Below, piece by piece: positions 25,236-33,497 of a DNA stretch of 64,000 nucleotides (within the stretch, counting starts at the first letter, position 1; each line of letters begins with the position of its first letter). Both the position numbers and the translations under genes were made by a program. The notes under the pieces were generated by a model. The model saw only the letters and a list, made by a program, of their open reading frames with translations, made no database searches and had not been told where the DNA came from. The DNA comes from Sedimentitalea sp041224545. GTDB lineage: Bacteria > Pseudomonadota > Alphaproteobacteria > Rhodobacterales > Rhodobacteraceae. Where the stretch lies: assembly GCF_041224545.1 (NCBI RefSeq), contig NZ_JBGFGP010000163.1:1-64000 (forward strand), read 5' to 3'.

Positions 25236-25421
25236 ATGATCAAACTCTTGAAAAACTTCCGCAAAGACGAAAGTGGCGCCGTGACCGTGGACTGGGTCGT
25301 GCTGACCGCAGCCGTCGTGGCGCTGGCTGGCGCGGCCTACACGGCCATTGAAACCGGGTCCGAAACCCTGACCACCAATACCGGCGCGTTCATCACGGCC
25401 CAGTCACCGACCACGCAGTAA
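25236..25421 (+). CDS. Flp-type (type IVb) pilin, copy 1
   Basis: This is a 61-residue prepilin. The leader (MIKLLKNFRKDESG) ends in Gly14, the expected cleavage point for prepilin peptidase, followed by AVTVDWVVLTAAVVALA, which is the hydrophobic assembly helix. Classical Flp pilins have Glu5-Tyr6 after cleavage; here these are Asp5-Trp6. The mature peptide would be 47 residues. The start is fixed by GGAGGG and by alignment with two paralogues downstream. It would be processed by CpaA and assembled by the CpaF/TadB/TadC machine encoded next. Confidence 0.85.
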   Translation: MIKLLKNFRKDESGAVTVDWVVLTAAVVALAGAAYTAIETGSETLTTNTGAFITAQSPTTQ

Positions 25422-25827
25422 CACAACGCACCCTCGGCCGTTCGATACCCCCGTGGGACAGCCCCCTACAACCGGAGGCAGTTCCCGGGGAGACCCACGA
25501 ATCGGGCTGGCGCAGGGCAACACCACTCCAGGTTGATGGGAAATTCAGGTGAATTCAGGCACATTGCCCGCAAAGCACGGGGATGATCGATTCGCGGCCA
25601 ACTCAACCTATGAGACAGATTTTCCGACGACTGCCAGGAGAAAATTCGTAAGAAAACCTGCTAAAAACCCCGAAAAGCATCAAAAAGGTGGATTGTAGTC
25701 AAATTGCTGCCTTATTCCGCCTCAATTATTAGAGCAAGTTAAACGAAAAGCCGATCCAGCCGAACTTTTGCACACACGGGTGGGACGGAAACGAACTCTA
25801 ACAATGATCCTTTGAGGGGACAAAGCC
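25422..25827. other. Gap between pilin copies 1 and 2
   Basis: These 406 bases hold no gene I can support. The left part is GC-rich with a distant inverted pair (CGTGGG at 25452-25457 and CCCACG at 25494-25499). The middle has a 10-base near-perfect tandem repeat (25541-25560, core AATTCAGG twice). The right part is AT-richer and probably carries the promoter of copy 2. The final 30 bases resemble the leader of copy 1. Confidence 0.5.
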
Positions 25828-26022
25828 ATGATCAGAGTGTTCAACAAGTTCCGCAAGGACGACGATGGTGCCGTCACCGTCGATTGGGTTGTTCTGACCG
25901 CAGCAGTCGTTGCGCTCGCCGCCGCCGCATACAGTGCCATTGAAACTGGCACTGACGATCTCAGCACGAGGATTCAGACAGAACTTGATGAGATCACGCC
26001 AGATGCCAGTGGCGGCAATTGA
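25828..26022 (+). CDS. Flp-type (type IVb) pilin, copy 2
   Basis: This is a 64-residue paralogue of the 25236 pilin. Its leader (MIRVFNKFRKDDDG) ends at Gly14, followed by AVTVDWVVLTAAVVALAAAAYSAIETG, nearly identical to copy 1. The acidic C-terminal tail differs (TDDLSTRIQTELDEI). Similarity to copy 1 extends upstream into the ribosome-binding site (GATCCTTTTGGAGGG versus GATCCTTTGAGGGG), which points to duplication of a gene with its leader. A hairpin with a T-run follows its stop, so this gene may be expressed far above the assembly genes. Confidence 0.85.
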   Translation: MIRVFNKFRKDDDGAVTVDWVVLTAAVVALAAAAYSAIETGTDDLSTRIQTELDEITPDASGGN

Positions 26023-26052
26023 TCGCTGGCAGCGATATAAAGACTATGTGGG

Positions 26053-26085
26053 GGCTGCGTCTTTTACGTAAGGCGCGGCCTTTTT
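26053..26085 (+). terminator. Terminator or attenuator after pilin copy 2
   Basis: Arms GGCTGCGTC (26053-26061) and GGCGCGGCC (26072-26080) can form nine pairs including two G-U, with a 10-base loop, followed by five T (26081-26085). The 3' arm overlaps another perfect hairpin (26077-26094), so this may be a conditional terminator between the pilins and the downstream Tad genes. Confidence 0.65.
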
Positions 26086-26094
26086 CAAAAGGCC
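26077..26094 (+). promoter_or_regulatory. Hairpin that competes with the pilin terminator
   Basis: GGCCTTTT (26077-26084) pairs perfectly with AAAAGGCC (26087-26094) around a two-base centre. It uses the last four bases of the terminator 3' arm plus its T-run, so the two structures exclude each other, as in transcription attenuators. It ends 26 bases before the start of pilin copy 3. Confidence 0.5.
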
Positions 26095-26119
26095 CGCCGC
26101 AGCAAACCTAGAGGTTTCC

Positions 26120-26308
26120 ATGCGAAACAATCTGAAAACACTCCTTCGGGACCAGAGCGGCGCGGTTACGGTTGACTGGATCGTTCTGACCGCAGCGGTC
26201 GTGGCCCTCGCCGCCGTCACCTTTGCATCCCTGCAATCCGAATCCGGCGGGGTAGGCGTCAGCCTTGGCGAATATCTCTCCACACTGCCGGTTGGAGCGA
26301 AAGACTAA
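26120..26308 (+). CDS. Flp-type (type IVb) pilin, copy 3
   Basis: This is a 62-residue third paralogue. The leader MRNNLKTLLRDQSG again ends at Gly14 and is followed by AVTVDWIVLTAAVVALA. The C-terminal part is unrelated to copies 1 and 2 (Gly/Ser-rich, ending VGAKD). Asp5-Trp6 after the cleavage site is kept. It lies after the terminator/attenuator, so its expression may be lower; a minor pilin role is possible but only inferred. Confidence 0.82.
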   Translation: MRNNLKTLLRDQSGAVTVDWIVLTAAVVALAAVTFASLQSESGGVGVSLGEYLSTLPVGAKD

Positions 26309-26461
26309 TCCGCTTCGCGGATGGATGTGCATCAGGCCGAATGCATGTTCCATGGCGCTTATTGGTAGCGTTGTTGACACAATCTTTGTAAATCAGGCCG
26401 ATCATGCATAAATAGGCAGCATCAATAACAAGAGCTATTGGTTCTTGGAGAGGTCACGACG

Positions 26462-27319
26462 ATGCGAGCGATATTCGGTTTGGTTCTGGTTGTCGGCATC
26501 GTGCTTGCGGGCGCGGCCGTGATGATGGCCAAGAATTATATCTCGGCCTATCAGGCCGAGTTGCAGAAAGAGCGGCAGGCACATGCAATGATCGTGCCGA
26601 CCGTAGACGTATTCGTGGCAACCCGCGCGCTCAGATATGGCGAAACACTCGAACGCGATGACGTGCGCAAGGTACGGTGGCCACAGGACGCGATCCCGAA
26701 AGGTTCGTTTACCGACATCGCCAAACTCTTCCCGCCCGAGGTGACAGGGAATCGCGTGGTCTTGCGCGCAATCGAGGAAGACGAAGCAATTCTCGCCGCA
26801 AAAGTCACCAGACCCGGAGAAGACGCCGGGCTGACCTCGCAATTGTCGCGGGGCATGCGGGCCTTTGCCATCCGGGTTGATGTCGCTTCCGGCGTGTCCG
26901 GTTTCCTGCGACCGGGCGACCGGGTCGATGTCTATTGGACCGGCAGCGTTAGCGGCGCCATCGAAGGCGTTCGCGGGGACGTGACCCGCCTGATCGAGGC
27001 CAATGTCCCCCTGATTGCCGTCGATCAGACGGCGAGCGGCGATCTTGACGGCGCAACCATCGCCCGCACCGTCACCGTTGCCGCCCGGCCCGAACAGGTG
27101 GCCGCCCTCGCACAGGCGCAATCCACCGGCAGGTTGTCCCTGTCGCTGGTGGGTGCGCGCGACGACACGATTGCATCGGCCATCGAGGTCGATCAACGCT
27201 CTCTCCTGGGGCTTGGCGCCATCGAGGCCGCCCCGCAGCAGATCGAGGAAAAGGTCTGTACCATCCGCACACGACGTGGGGCCGAGGTCTTCGACATCCC
27301 GATCCCCTGCACAAACTAG
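26462..27319 (+). CDS. cpaB: Tad pilus assembly protein CpaB/RcpC
   Basis: This periplasmic Tad protein is thought to work with the secretin. The 285 residues have an N-terminal membrane anchor (about 4-25), then an SAF domain (VFVATRALRYGETLERDDVR, and VVLRAIEEDEAIL) and the RcpC domain (AFAIRVDVASGVSGFLRPGDRVDVYWT). I chose the ATG at 26462 because the anchor starts there. A TTGACA at 26374-26379 could be its -35 but I see no good -10. It is the first of the contiguous assembly genes. Confidence 0.93.
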   Translation: MRAIFGLVLVVGIVLAGAAVMMAKNYISAYQAELQKERQAHAMIVPTVDVFVATRALRYGETLERDDVRKVRWPQDAIPKGSFTDIAKLFPPEVTGNRVVLRAIEEDEAILAAKVTRPGEDAGLTSQLSRGMRAFAIRVDVASGVSGFLRPGDRVDVYWTGSVSGAIEGVRGDVTRLIEANVPLIAVDQTASGDLDGATIARTVTVAARPEQVAALAQAQSTGRLSLSLVGARDDTIASAIEVDQRSLLGLGAIEAAPQQIEEKVCTIRTRRGAEVFDIPIPCTN

Positions 27320-27334
27320 AGCGTTTGCAACGCT
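27320..27334. repeat. Inverted repeat just after cpaB
   Basis: AGCGTT-TGC-AACGCT gives six-base perfect arms immediately following the cpaB stop. It is short, GC-moderate and has no following T-run. The rest of the 193-base gap to cpaC shows nothing I can name. Confidence 0.4.
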
Positions 27335-27512
27335 TTAGAACGCCGCCGAACCTGTGTATGCGCGCCGCGATTGTGGCTTTGTTGCCCTAACTCCACATTC
27401 GTATGTCTGCGGAAACCATTGATTCTTGAAATAAAATGGGAACTGACGCAGAGTGTTGCAAAATTCGGGCAACAAGACCCGGCAATGAGGCGTGATCGGA
27501 GAGGCGGGTCAC

Positions 27513-28937
27513 ATGAAATTCGAAGAGTTCCTGAAGGCGGCGGTCTTGGGGGTCGCGTTGACCTGCACGGCCCTGAGCGCGCCGCTCGGCGCCGAGGCAT
27601 TGACCGTTGTCAAGACCGGCTCCGAAAGCACGCTCGACATCCCGATGAACCGCGCCATAGTCGTCGAAAGCGAGGTTCCTTTTGCCGAACTCAGCATCGC
27701 GAATCCCGGCATTGCCGATATTTCGTCGCTTTCGGACAGGACAATCTATGTCCTGGGGAAATCCCCCGGATTGACCACCCTGACGCTGCTGGATGCGACC
27801 GGACGCCTGATCACCAACGTCAATGTCAGGGTTGCGGCGGATGTGACCGAGTTCAAGGAACGGCTCCGTCAGATCCTGCCCGGCGAAAAGATCGAGGTGC
27901 GCACAGCCAATGACGGCATCGTTCTGTCGGGCGTCGTGTCGAGTTCTGCCCGTCTGCAGCGCGCGCTCGATCTTGCAGAACGGTACGCGCCGGAACGGGT
28001 CTCGAACCTGATGAGTGTCGGCGGCGTTCAGCAGGTTATGCTCAAGGTGCGGTTTGCCGAAATGCAGCGTTCGGTCTCGAAATCCCTGAGTTCATCTCTG
28101 GGCTTCAACGGATCCATTTTCGGCGGTGACACCGGCCTGAACGGCGGCACCGGCACCTTGAACAACCAGGGCGCACTCATCAATTCGAGTGCAGGCAACA
28201 TTCCTTTCGCGAATGAAAACACAGGGGCGGTCTTGTTCGGCTTCAACGCCGGATCCGTGCAGGTCGGGCTGCTGATCGAAGCACTGGAACAGAAGGGTGT
28301 TGTCCGCACCCTGGCCGAACCCAACCTCAGCGCGCTGTCCGGTCAGGAAGCCAAGTTTCTCGCCGGGGGCGAGTTCCCGATCCCGGTGGCACAGCGCGAC
28401 GGTCTTTTTTCGGTCGAATACAAAGCCTTCGGGATCGAGTTGAACTTTGTACCACGCGTCGTGGACCAGGGTGTCATCAATCTCGAACTGATGGCGGCCG
28501 TGTCCGATATCGACCCGACCCAGGGCGCGAACATCAACGATCTCACCGTCCCGGCATTTTCCCGTCGCGAGACGTCGACCACTGTCGAAATGCGCGACGG
28601 CGAGAGCTTTGCAATCGCCGGTTTGATCGAGGACGAATTTCTCGACAACGCGGCGCAGATGCCCTGGCTGGGTGACGTACCCGTGCTCGGTGCCCTGTTC
28701 CGCAGCGCGGAATACGAACGAAAACAGACGGAGCTCGTGATCATCGTGACGGCACATCTCGTTTCTCCGACACTGGGCGAGGCGCTGGCATTGCCCACCG
28801 ATCGGATCACGCCGCCGAGCGAAAGCGATCTGTTCCTGTTCGGCAAGATGAGCAAAGAACTGCGGGGATCGACACAGGGCGCGCAAGAGGTCGCAAAGCA
28901 GGATTTCAGCGGCTCCTACGGCTATGTGATGGACTAG
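27513..28937 (+). CDS. cpaC: Tad outer-membrane secretin CpaC/RcpA
   Basis: This protein forms the outer-membrane channel for the Tad pilus. The 474 residues have a signal peptide (to about residue 28), an N-terminal pilus/secretin domain (IVVESEVPFAELSIANPGIADI), a BON-like segment (FKERLRQILPGEKIEVRTAND), and the C-terminal secretin domain (VRTLAEPNLSALSGQEAKFLAGGEFPIP, and TELVIIVTAHLVSP). GAGAGG precedes the ATG at 27513. It is followed after 13 bases by the OmpA-domain gene. Confidence 0.95.
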   Translation: MKFEEFLKAAVLGVALTCTALSAPLGAEALTVVKTGSESTLDIPMNRAIVVESEVPFAELSIANPGIADISSLSDRTIYVLGKSPGLTTLTLLDATGRLITNVNVRVAADVTEFKERLRQILPGEKIEVRTANDGIVLSGVVSSSARLQRALDLAERYAPERVSNLMSVGGVQQVMLKVRFAEMQRSVSKSLSSSLGFNGSIFGGDTGLNGGTGTLNNQGALINSSAGNIPFANENTGAVLFGFNAGSVQVGLLIEALEQKGVVRTLAEPNLSALSGQEAKFLAGGEFPIPVAQRDGLFSVEYKAFGIELNFVPRVVDQGVINLELMAAVSDIDPTQGANINDLTVPAFSRRETSTTVEMRDGESFAIAGLIEDEFLDNAAQMPWLGDVPVLGALFRSAEYERKQTELVIIVTAHLVSPTLGEALALPTDRITPPSESDLFLFGKMSKELRGSTQGAQEVAKQDFSGSYGYVMD

Positions 28938-28950
28938 GCGGAGAGACGGG

Positions 28951-29586
28951 ATGAAGAGAGAACTGATCCTTGCGACCGGCCTGGCCATCGCCCTGGCGGG
29001 GTGCGAGGAAACCGCTGGCGACTTTGTCACCACCACGGATTTCGGCAATGCAACCGAGAACAACGCGCTGGTCATGCGAGGGGTGCGCAGCTATGCTGTC
29101 GCTCTGGGCCAGAGGTTCGCGCGAGACGTCCCGACGACCGTGAATTTCGCCTTCAACAGCGACGTTCTGGACGCATCGGCACGTCAAATCCTCGATCGGC
29201 AGGCAGACTGGATCCGGCAATTCCCGGAAGTGCGCTTCAACGTCTACGGATATACCGATCTGGTCGGTTCTCCGTCCTACAACTACGGTCTCGGGGAACG
29301 CCGCGCCCGCGCGGTCGTGCGGTATCTGTCAACCCGCGGCATCAGCACATCGCGCCTGCAGGCACTTGTCTCCTATGGTGAAACGCGCCCGGTGATCGAT
29401 TCTCCGGACCCTGAGCGCGCCAACCGGCGCAGCGTCACCGAGGTGAGCGGATTTCTCGAGCGCCATCCAACGGTTCTGGATGGCAAATATGCCGAAATCA
29501 TCTATCGTGATTATGTCGAGAGTGCGCGGCCCGTCGACGGTCTGACCCGTCGTAGCAACACAGAAGGCTTTGGCGACGTACAATAG
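28951..29586 (+). CDS. OmpA-domain lipoprotein of the Tad locus
   Basis: This is a 211-residue lipoprotein with the lipobox LAGC (Cys18) after a short signal. The middle is an OmpA-like peptidoglycan-binding domain (VNFAFNSDVLDASARQIL, VYGYTDLVGSPSYNYGLGERRARAV, ERANRRSVTEV). It occupies the place that cpaD has in Caulobacter but carries an OmpA domain that I do not expect in CpaD. It may anchor or pilot the secretin at the cell wall. That role is inference. Confidence 0.85.
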   Translation: MKRELILATGLAIALAGCEETAGDFVTTTDFGNATENNALVMRGVRSYAVALGQRFARDVPTTVNFAFNSDVLDASARQILDRQADWIRQFPEVRFNVYGYTDLVGSPSYNYGLGERRARAVVRYLSTRGISTSRLQALVSYGETRPVIDSPDPERANRRSVTEVSGFLERHPTVLDGKYAEIIYRDYVESARPVDGLTRRSNTEGFGDVQ

Positions 29587-29608
29587 TCCGATTTTTGATG
29601 AATCGTGT

Positions 29609-29635
29609 CCCAATTTCAGACAATTGGGTTTATTT
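29609..29635 (+). terminator. Weak hairpin after the OmpA-domain gene
   Basis: Arms CCCAATT (29609-29615) and AATTGGG (29622-29628) flank a six-base loop, followed by TTTATTT. The stem is short and AT-rich, so it may only reduce transcription into cpaE or act as a processing site. Confidence 0.45.
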
Positions 29636-29795
29636 AGTCTAACTCTCGCCTAGATTATCGGCAATATTCATAATCATCAGGAGAGGTGCGTCCAGTTGTG
29701 GGCGCGCGTTGGTGACGGTGGGGCGAGACGATCGGGGCATCCCGGCAAAGTGCACCGATTCCGCTTGCCAAATAAGGGCCACGAGGATCACGGCA

Positions 29796-31034
29796 ATGAG
29801 CAGTCGACTGCCACACAGCGAAAGCAACCCCATCGTGGCCTGCACGGTCAGCCGGGATGTACAGAATTTCGACCTGCTGATCGAAGACATGGAAGCCGCG
29901 CTCGGAGAAAGCTGGGGCGATCTTGGGTTTGCCGAAGCGTTGACCTTTCTCGACCAACCGGACGCCAGGGCGCTTGATTTCCTGGCGATCGCGCTGGATG
30001 CGCGGGACGAAGACAATATTGCCCTTGTTGGAGAAATCATCACGCAGGCCAAGGCGCAACAGATCGGCGTGATCCTGATCGCCGAAGATGTCTCTCCCGC
30101 ATCGCTGCACAGGATGTTAAGGCAGGGCGCCGATGAATTTGTCCCCTACCCGCTTCCGGAAAACGAATTGCAATCCGCGATTGACCGGCTGCACGCGCCG
30201 CCGCCGCAGGCGGAGTCTTCGCGCCATCAAAAAATGCACCTGCAATCGGGCACTTCACGCGAGGGCGCGGTGATCGTCGTTCATGGTCTTGCCGGCGGCG
30301 TCGGAGCGACCACGCTGGCGGTGAACCTGGCCTGGGAATTGGCAACAACCGGTGGTGAAGACGCGCCCAGCGTCTGCCTGCTCGACCTGGACCTGCAATT
30401 CGGAAGCATCGGAACCTATCTCGACCTGCCGCGGCGCGAAGCCATCCTCGAAATGCTGACCGACACAGAGAACATGGACGAAGAGGTGTTCGGTTACGCC
30501 CTGCAGAGTTTTGAAGACAAGTTGCAGGTGCTGACCGCGCCCTCGGATATCGTGCCACTCGACATTGTCTCGAACGAAGATGTCGAACGGGTGATTTCTC
30601 TTGCGCGCAGCCATTTCGACTATGTGATCATAGACATGCCCACGACGCTCGTTCAATGGACCGAAACCGTGTTGCAGGCTGCGCATGTCTATTTCGCGCT
30701 GATCGAACTCGACATGCGCTCGGCCCAGAATGCCCTGCGGATGAAACGGGCCTTGCAGTCCGAAGATCTCCCCCTGCAGAAACTCCGCTTTGCGCTGAAC
30801 CGTGCCCCGAAATTCACCGACCTGTCCGGCAAGGGGCGGGTCAAGCGGATGGCCGAAAGCCTGAGCATTTCGATTGACCTGCAACTTCCCGAGGGTGGCA
30901 AGCAGGTCACGCAATGCGGCGACCACGGGCATCCGATGGCGATGTCCGCCGCCAAGAACCCGCTGCGCAAGGAAATCGCCAAACTCGCGCAATCGCTGCA
31001 CCAGCTCGGCCAGGCCGAGGCCGAAGCGGCGTAA
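29796..31034 (+). CDS. cpaE: Tad pilus localisation ATPase CpaE/TadZ
   Basis: CpaE/TadZ proteins are ParA/MinD-like ATPases that place the Tad machine at the pole. The 412 residues have an N-terminal receiver-like region (about 15-130) and a C-terminal P-loop domain starting VVHGLAGGVGATTLAVNLAWELA. The usual Walker lysine is replaced by alanine (GGVGATT), as also in Caulobacter CpaE. The ATG at 29796 has GAGG 9 bases upstream; the frame is open 29 codons further but without family similarity. cpaF follows after 21 bases. Confidence 0.92.
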   Translation: MSSRLPHSESNPIVACTVSRDVQNFDLLIEDMEAALGESWGDLGFAEALTFLDQPDARALDFLAIALDARDEDNIALVGEIITQAKAQQIGVILIAEDVSPASLHRMLRQGADEFVPYPLPENELQSAIDRLHAPPPQAESSRHQKMHLQSGTSREGAVIVVHGLAGGVGATTLAVNLAWELATTGGEDAPSVCLLDLDLQFGSIGTYLDLPRREAILEMLTDTENMDEEVFGYALQSFEDKLQVLTAPSDIVPLDIVSNEDVERVISLARSHFDYVIIDMPTTLVQWTETVLQAAHVYFALIELDMRSAQNALRMKRALQSEDLPLQKLRFALNRAPKFTDLSGKGRVKRMAESLSISIDLQLPEGGKQVTQCGDHGHPMAMSAAKNPLRKEIAKLAQSLHQLGQAEAEAA

Positions 31035-31055
31035 CATCCCGGAGGACTTGTTCAT

Positions 31056-32519
31056 ATGTTTTCCAAATACAAGAAGCCCAACGCCGCCAAGAAAGCTGCA
31101 AAGCCCACCGCGAAGATCACCAACCTCGCTGAGGTGAAACCCGAGTCCGCCACCCCGGCCCGCCAGCCGAGCGTATCGCTGCGCCGTCCGATGCCGCTCA
31201 AACCGGACGAGGCCGGAATTCCGGACAAGGATCGCAAACGCAAGGAACGGCTGGGCGAAATCAAGATCGAACTGCACCGCTCTCTCCTTGATAACCTCAA
31301 CCTCGCGGCACTGGACAGGGCGAGCGAAACCGAGCTGCGAAACGAAATCGGAAGCATTGCCGGCGAAATCCTCGAAGAGCAGGGGATCGTGCTGAATCGC
31401 GAAGATCGGCAGACCCTCAACAAGGAGCTTTATGACGAAGTGCGCGGGCTGGGTCCGCTCGAAGCGCTGCTGCAGGACGACTCGATCAATGATATTCTCG
31501 TCAATGGACCGCAGCAGGTCTTTGTCGAACGCAATGGCCGGCTCGAACTCAGCGAGGTCACCTTCAAGGACGAACGTCACCTGCTGCGGATCATCGACAA
31601 GATCGTCAGCGCCGTGGGTCGCCGCGTGGATGAATCCAACCCCTATGTCGATGCCCGGCTTGCCGATGGATCGCGCTTCAACGCCATGGTGCCACCGATC
31701 GCCGTGGACGGGAGCCTCGTATCGATCCGCAAGTTTCGCAAGGACAAGCTCGGAATCGACGACCTGGTGAATTACGGTGCCTTTTCCGAGGAAATGGCCG
31801 CCTATCTGCAAGCGGCGGTGGCGACACGCCTGAACGTCATCGTTTCTGGCGGCACCGGGTCTGGTAAAACCACGACACTCAACGCGTTGTCCTCGTTCAT
31901 CGACAATGGCGAACGCATCCTCACGATCGAGGATACCGCCGAACTGCAACTGCAACAGACCCATGTGGGCCGGATGGAAAGCCGACCACCCAATGTCGAG
32001 GGAAAGGGCGAAGTCAGCCCGCGCGACTGTCTGAAAAACGCGTTGCGGATGCGCCCGGACCGGATCATCGTCGGCGAGACGCGCGGCGAAGAGGTCATCG
32101 ACATGTTGCAGGCGATGAACACGGGCCATGACGGCTCGATGACGACGATTCACGCGAACAGTGCGCGCGACGGGATCAGCCGGCTTGAAAACATGATCGC
32201 CATGGCGGGCATTGAAATGCCACTCAAGGCGATGCGCAGCCAGATCTCCTCGGCGGTCAATCTGATCGTGCAGGTGTCGCGCCTGCAGGACGGAAGCCGC
32301 CGGATGACTTCGATCACCGAGATTACCGGGATGGAGGGCGATGTCATCTCGATGCAGGAGATTTTCCGCTATCAGCGTGTCGGCCTTACACCCGACAACA
32401 AGATCGTCGGCCGTTTCACCGCGACCGGAGTACGCAGCCATTTCTCCGAGCGTTTCCGCATGTGGGGATACGATCTGCCGGCGGCGATATACGAGCCTAC
32501 AGTGGTGGAAAGCTTCTGA
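31056..32519 (+). CDS. cpaF: Tad pilus assembly ATPase CpaF/TadA
   Basis: This is the secretion ATPase that powers pilus assembly at the inner membrane. The 487 residues contain the VirB11-type N-terminal domain (LGPLEALLQDDSINDILVNG) and the ATPase core with Walker A GGTGSGKTTTLNAL, the Asp/Glu box TIEDTAELQL, Walker B-like RIIVGETRGEEVIDML, and the His box TTIHANSARD. The first 80 residues are rich in Lys and Ala. GGAGG precedes the ATG. The stop overlaps the tadB start by one base. Confidence 0.97.
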   Translation: MFSKYKKPNAAKKAAKPTAKITNLAEVKPESATPARQPSVSLRRPMPLKPDEAGIPDKDRKRKERLGEIKIELHRSLLDNLNLAALDRASETELRNEIGSIAGEILEEQGIVLNREDRQTLNKELYDEVRGLGPLEALLQDDSINDILVNGPQQVFVERNGRLELSEVTFKDERHLLRIIDKIVSAVGRRVDESNPYVDARLADGSRFNAMVPPIAVDGSLVSIRKFRKDKLGIDDLVNYGAFSEEMAAYLQAAVATRLNVIVSGGTGSGKTTTLNALSSFIDNGERILTIEDTAELQLQQTHVGRMESRPPNVEGKGEVSPRDCLKNALRMRPDRIIVGETRGEEVIDMLQAMNTGHDGSMTTIHANSARDGISRLENMIAMAGIEMPLKAMRSQISSAVNLIVQVSRLQDGSRRMTSITEITGMEGDVISMQEIFRYQRVGLTPDNKIVGRFTATGVRSHFSERFRMWGYDLPAAIYEPTVVESF

Positions 32520-33487
32520 TGCAGATCAGCCCGGAACCGATCATATACGGACTGATCTTCATCGGTGTTCTGGTGCTGGTCGAGGGCATCTACCTTGTTG
32601 CCTTTGGCAAATCGATCAGCCTGAACAACAAGGTCAACCGCCGGCTCGAAATGCTGGACAAGGGGGCCGGGCGGGAACAGGTGCTGGAACAGCTGCGCAA
32701 GGAAATGCGCCAGCACATGAGGTCGCGCTCGATCCCGCTTTATTCGCTGCTCGCGGACAAGGCGCAGAAGGCGGCGATTGCCTTTACCCCCAGACAGCTG
32801 GTCATGATCATGGCCGCGCTCGCCACCGTCGCCTTTATCGGTCTCAGCCTGGTAACAGCGGCGGAACTCGGGGTACGGATCGTGGCGTCGGCTGTGATCG
32901 GCGTGGGGGCTGTCTATGTCTGGATCAATTCCAAGGCCCGCAAGCGCCTCAGCATGATCGAGGAGCAACTGCCGGACGCCGTGGAACTCATCGTGCGCAG
33001 CCTGCGTGTCGGACATCCGTTTTCGTCGGCGATTGCCATTGTTTCTCAGGAAGCCGAAGACCCCCTGGCGACCGAATTCGGGATCATCGCCGACGAAAAC
33101 GCCTATGGCCGCGACATCGGTGAAGCACTCAAGGAAATGGCGGAACGGCTCGACATGCAGGATCTGCGCTTTCTGTCGGTGGCGGTTTCGATCCAGCAGC
33201 AATCCGGGGGAAACCTGGCCGAGATCCTGGCCGGGTTGGCAAAGGTGATCCGTGCGCGTTTCCGGCTGTTTCGGCGGGTGAATGCCATCACCGCCGAGGC
33301 CAAATGGTCCGGCAAGTTCCTGTCCGCTTTCCCGGTTTTCTGCCTGATTGCCATCACGCTGAAAGATCCGCATTATTATGATCAGGTTCTGGACCATCCC
33401 TGGTTCATACCTGCCTGTTTTCTGGTCGCCATATTGCTGATCGCGAACCTGATCGTGATGCGCATCCTGACCGATATCAAGGTTTAG
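32519..33487 (+). CDS. tadB: Tad inner-membrane platform protein TadB
   Basis: TadB is one of the two inner-membrane platform proteins that hold the CpaF ATPase. The 322 residues have an N-terminal membrane helix, a second pair of helices (about 95-135), the T2SSF domain (LPDAVELIVRSLRVGHPFSSAIAIV, QQQSGGNLAEILAGLAKVIRARFRLF), and two C-terminal helices. I placed the start at 32519 because the ATG overlaps the cpaF stop (TGATG), a coupling typical of this locus. Confidence 0.94.
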   Translation: MQISPEPIIYGLIFIGVLVLVEGIYLVAFGKSISLNNKVNRRLEMLDKGAGREQVLEQLRKEMRQHMRSRSIPLYSLLADKAQKAAIAFTPRQLVMIMAALATVAFIGLSLVTAAELGVRIVASAVIGVGAVYVWINSKARKRLSMIEEQLPDAVELIVRSLRVGHPFSSAIAIVSQEAEDPLATEFGIIADENAYGRDIGEALKEMAERLDMQDLRFLSVAVSIQQQSGGNLAEILAGLAKVIRARFRLFRRVNAITAEAKWSGKFLSAFPVFCLIAITLKDPHYYDQVLDHPWFIPACFLVAILLIANLIVMRILTDIKV

Positions 33488-33497
33488 CGAGGAACCG

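Noticed and set aside
24882..26461. A CRISPR or other direct-repeat array around the pilin genes
   Set aside because: The repeated look comes from three diverged pilin copies and one short 10-base tandem repeat. There is no regular repeat-spacer pattern.
30255..32441. A 728-codon open frame on the minus strand opposite cpaE-cpaF
   Set aside because: Both Tad genes are complete and well supported on the plus strand. The antisense product has no signal or motif.
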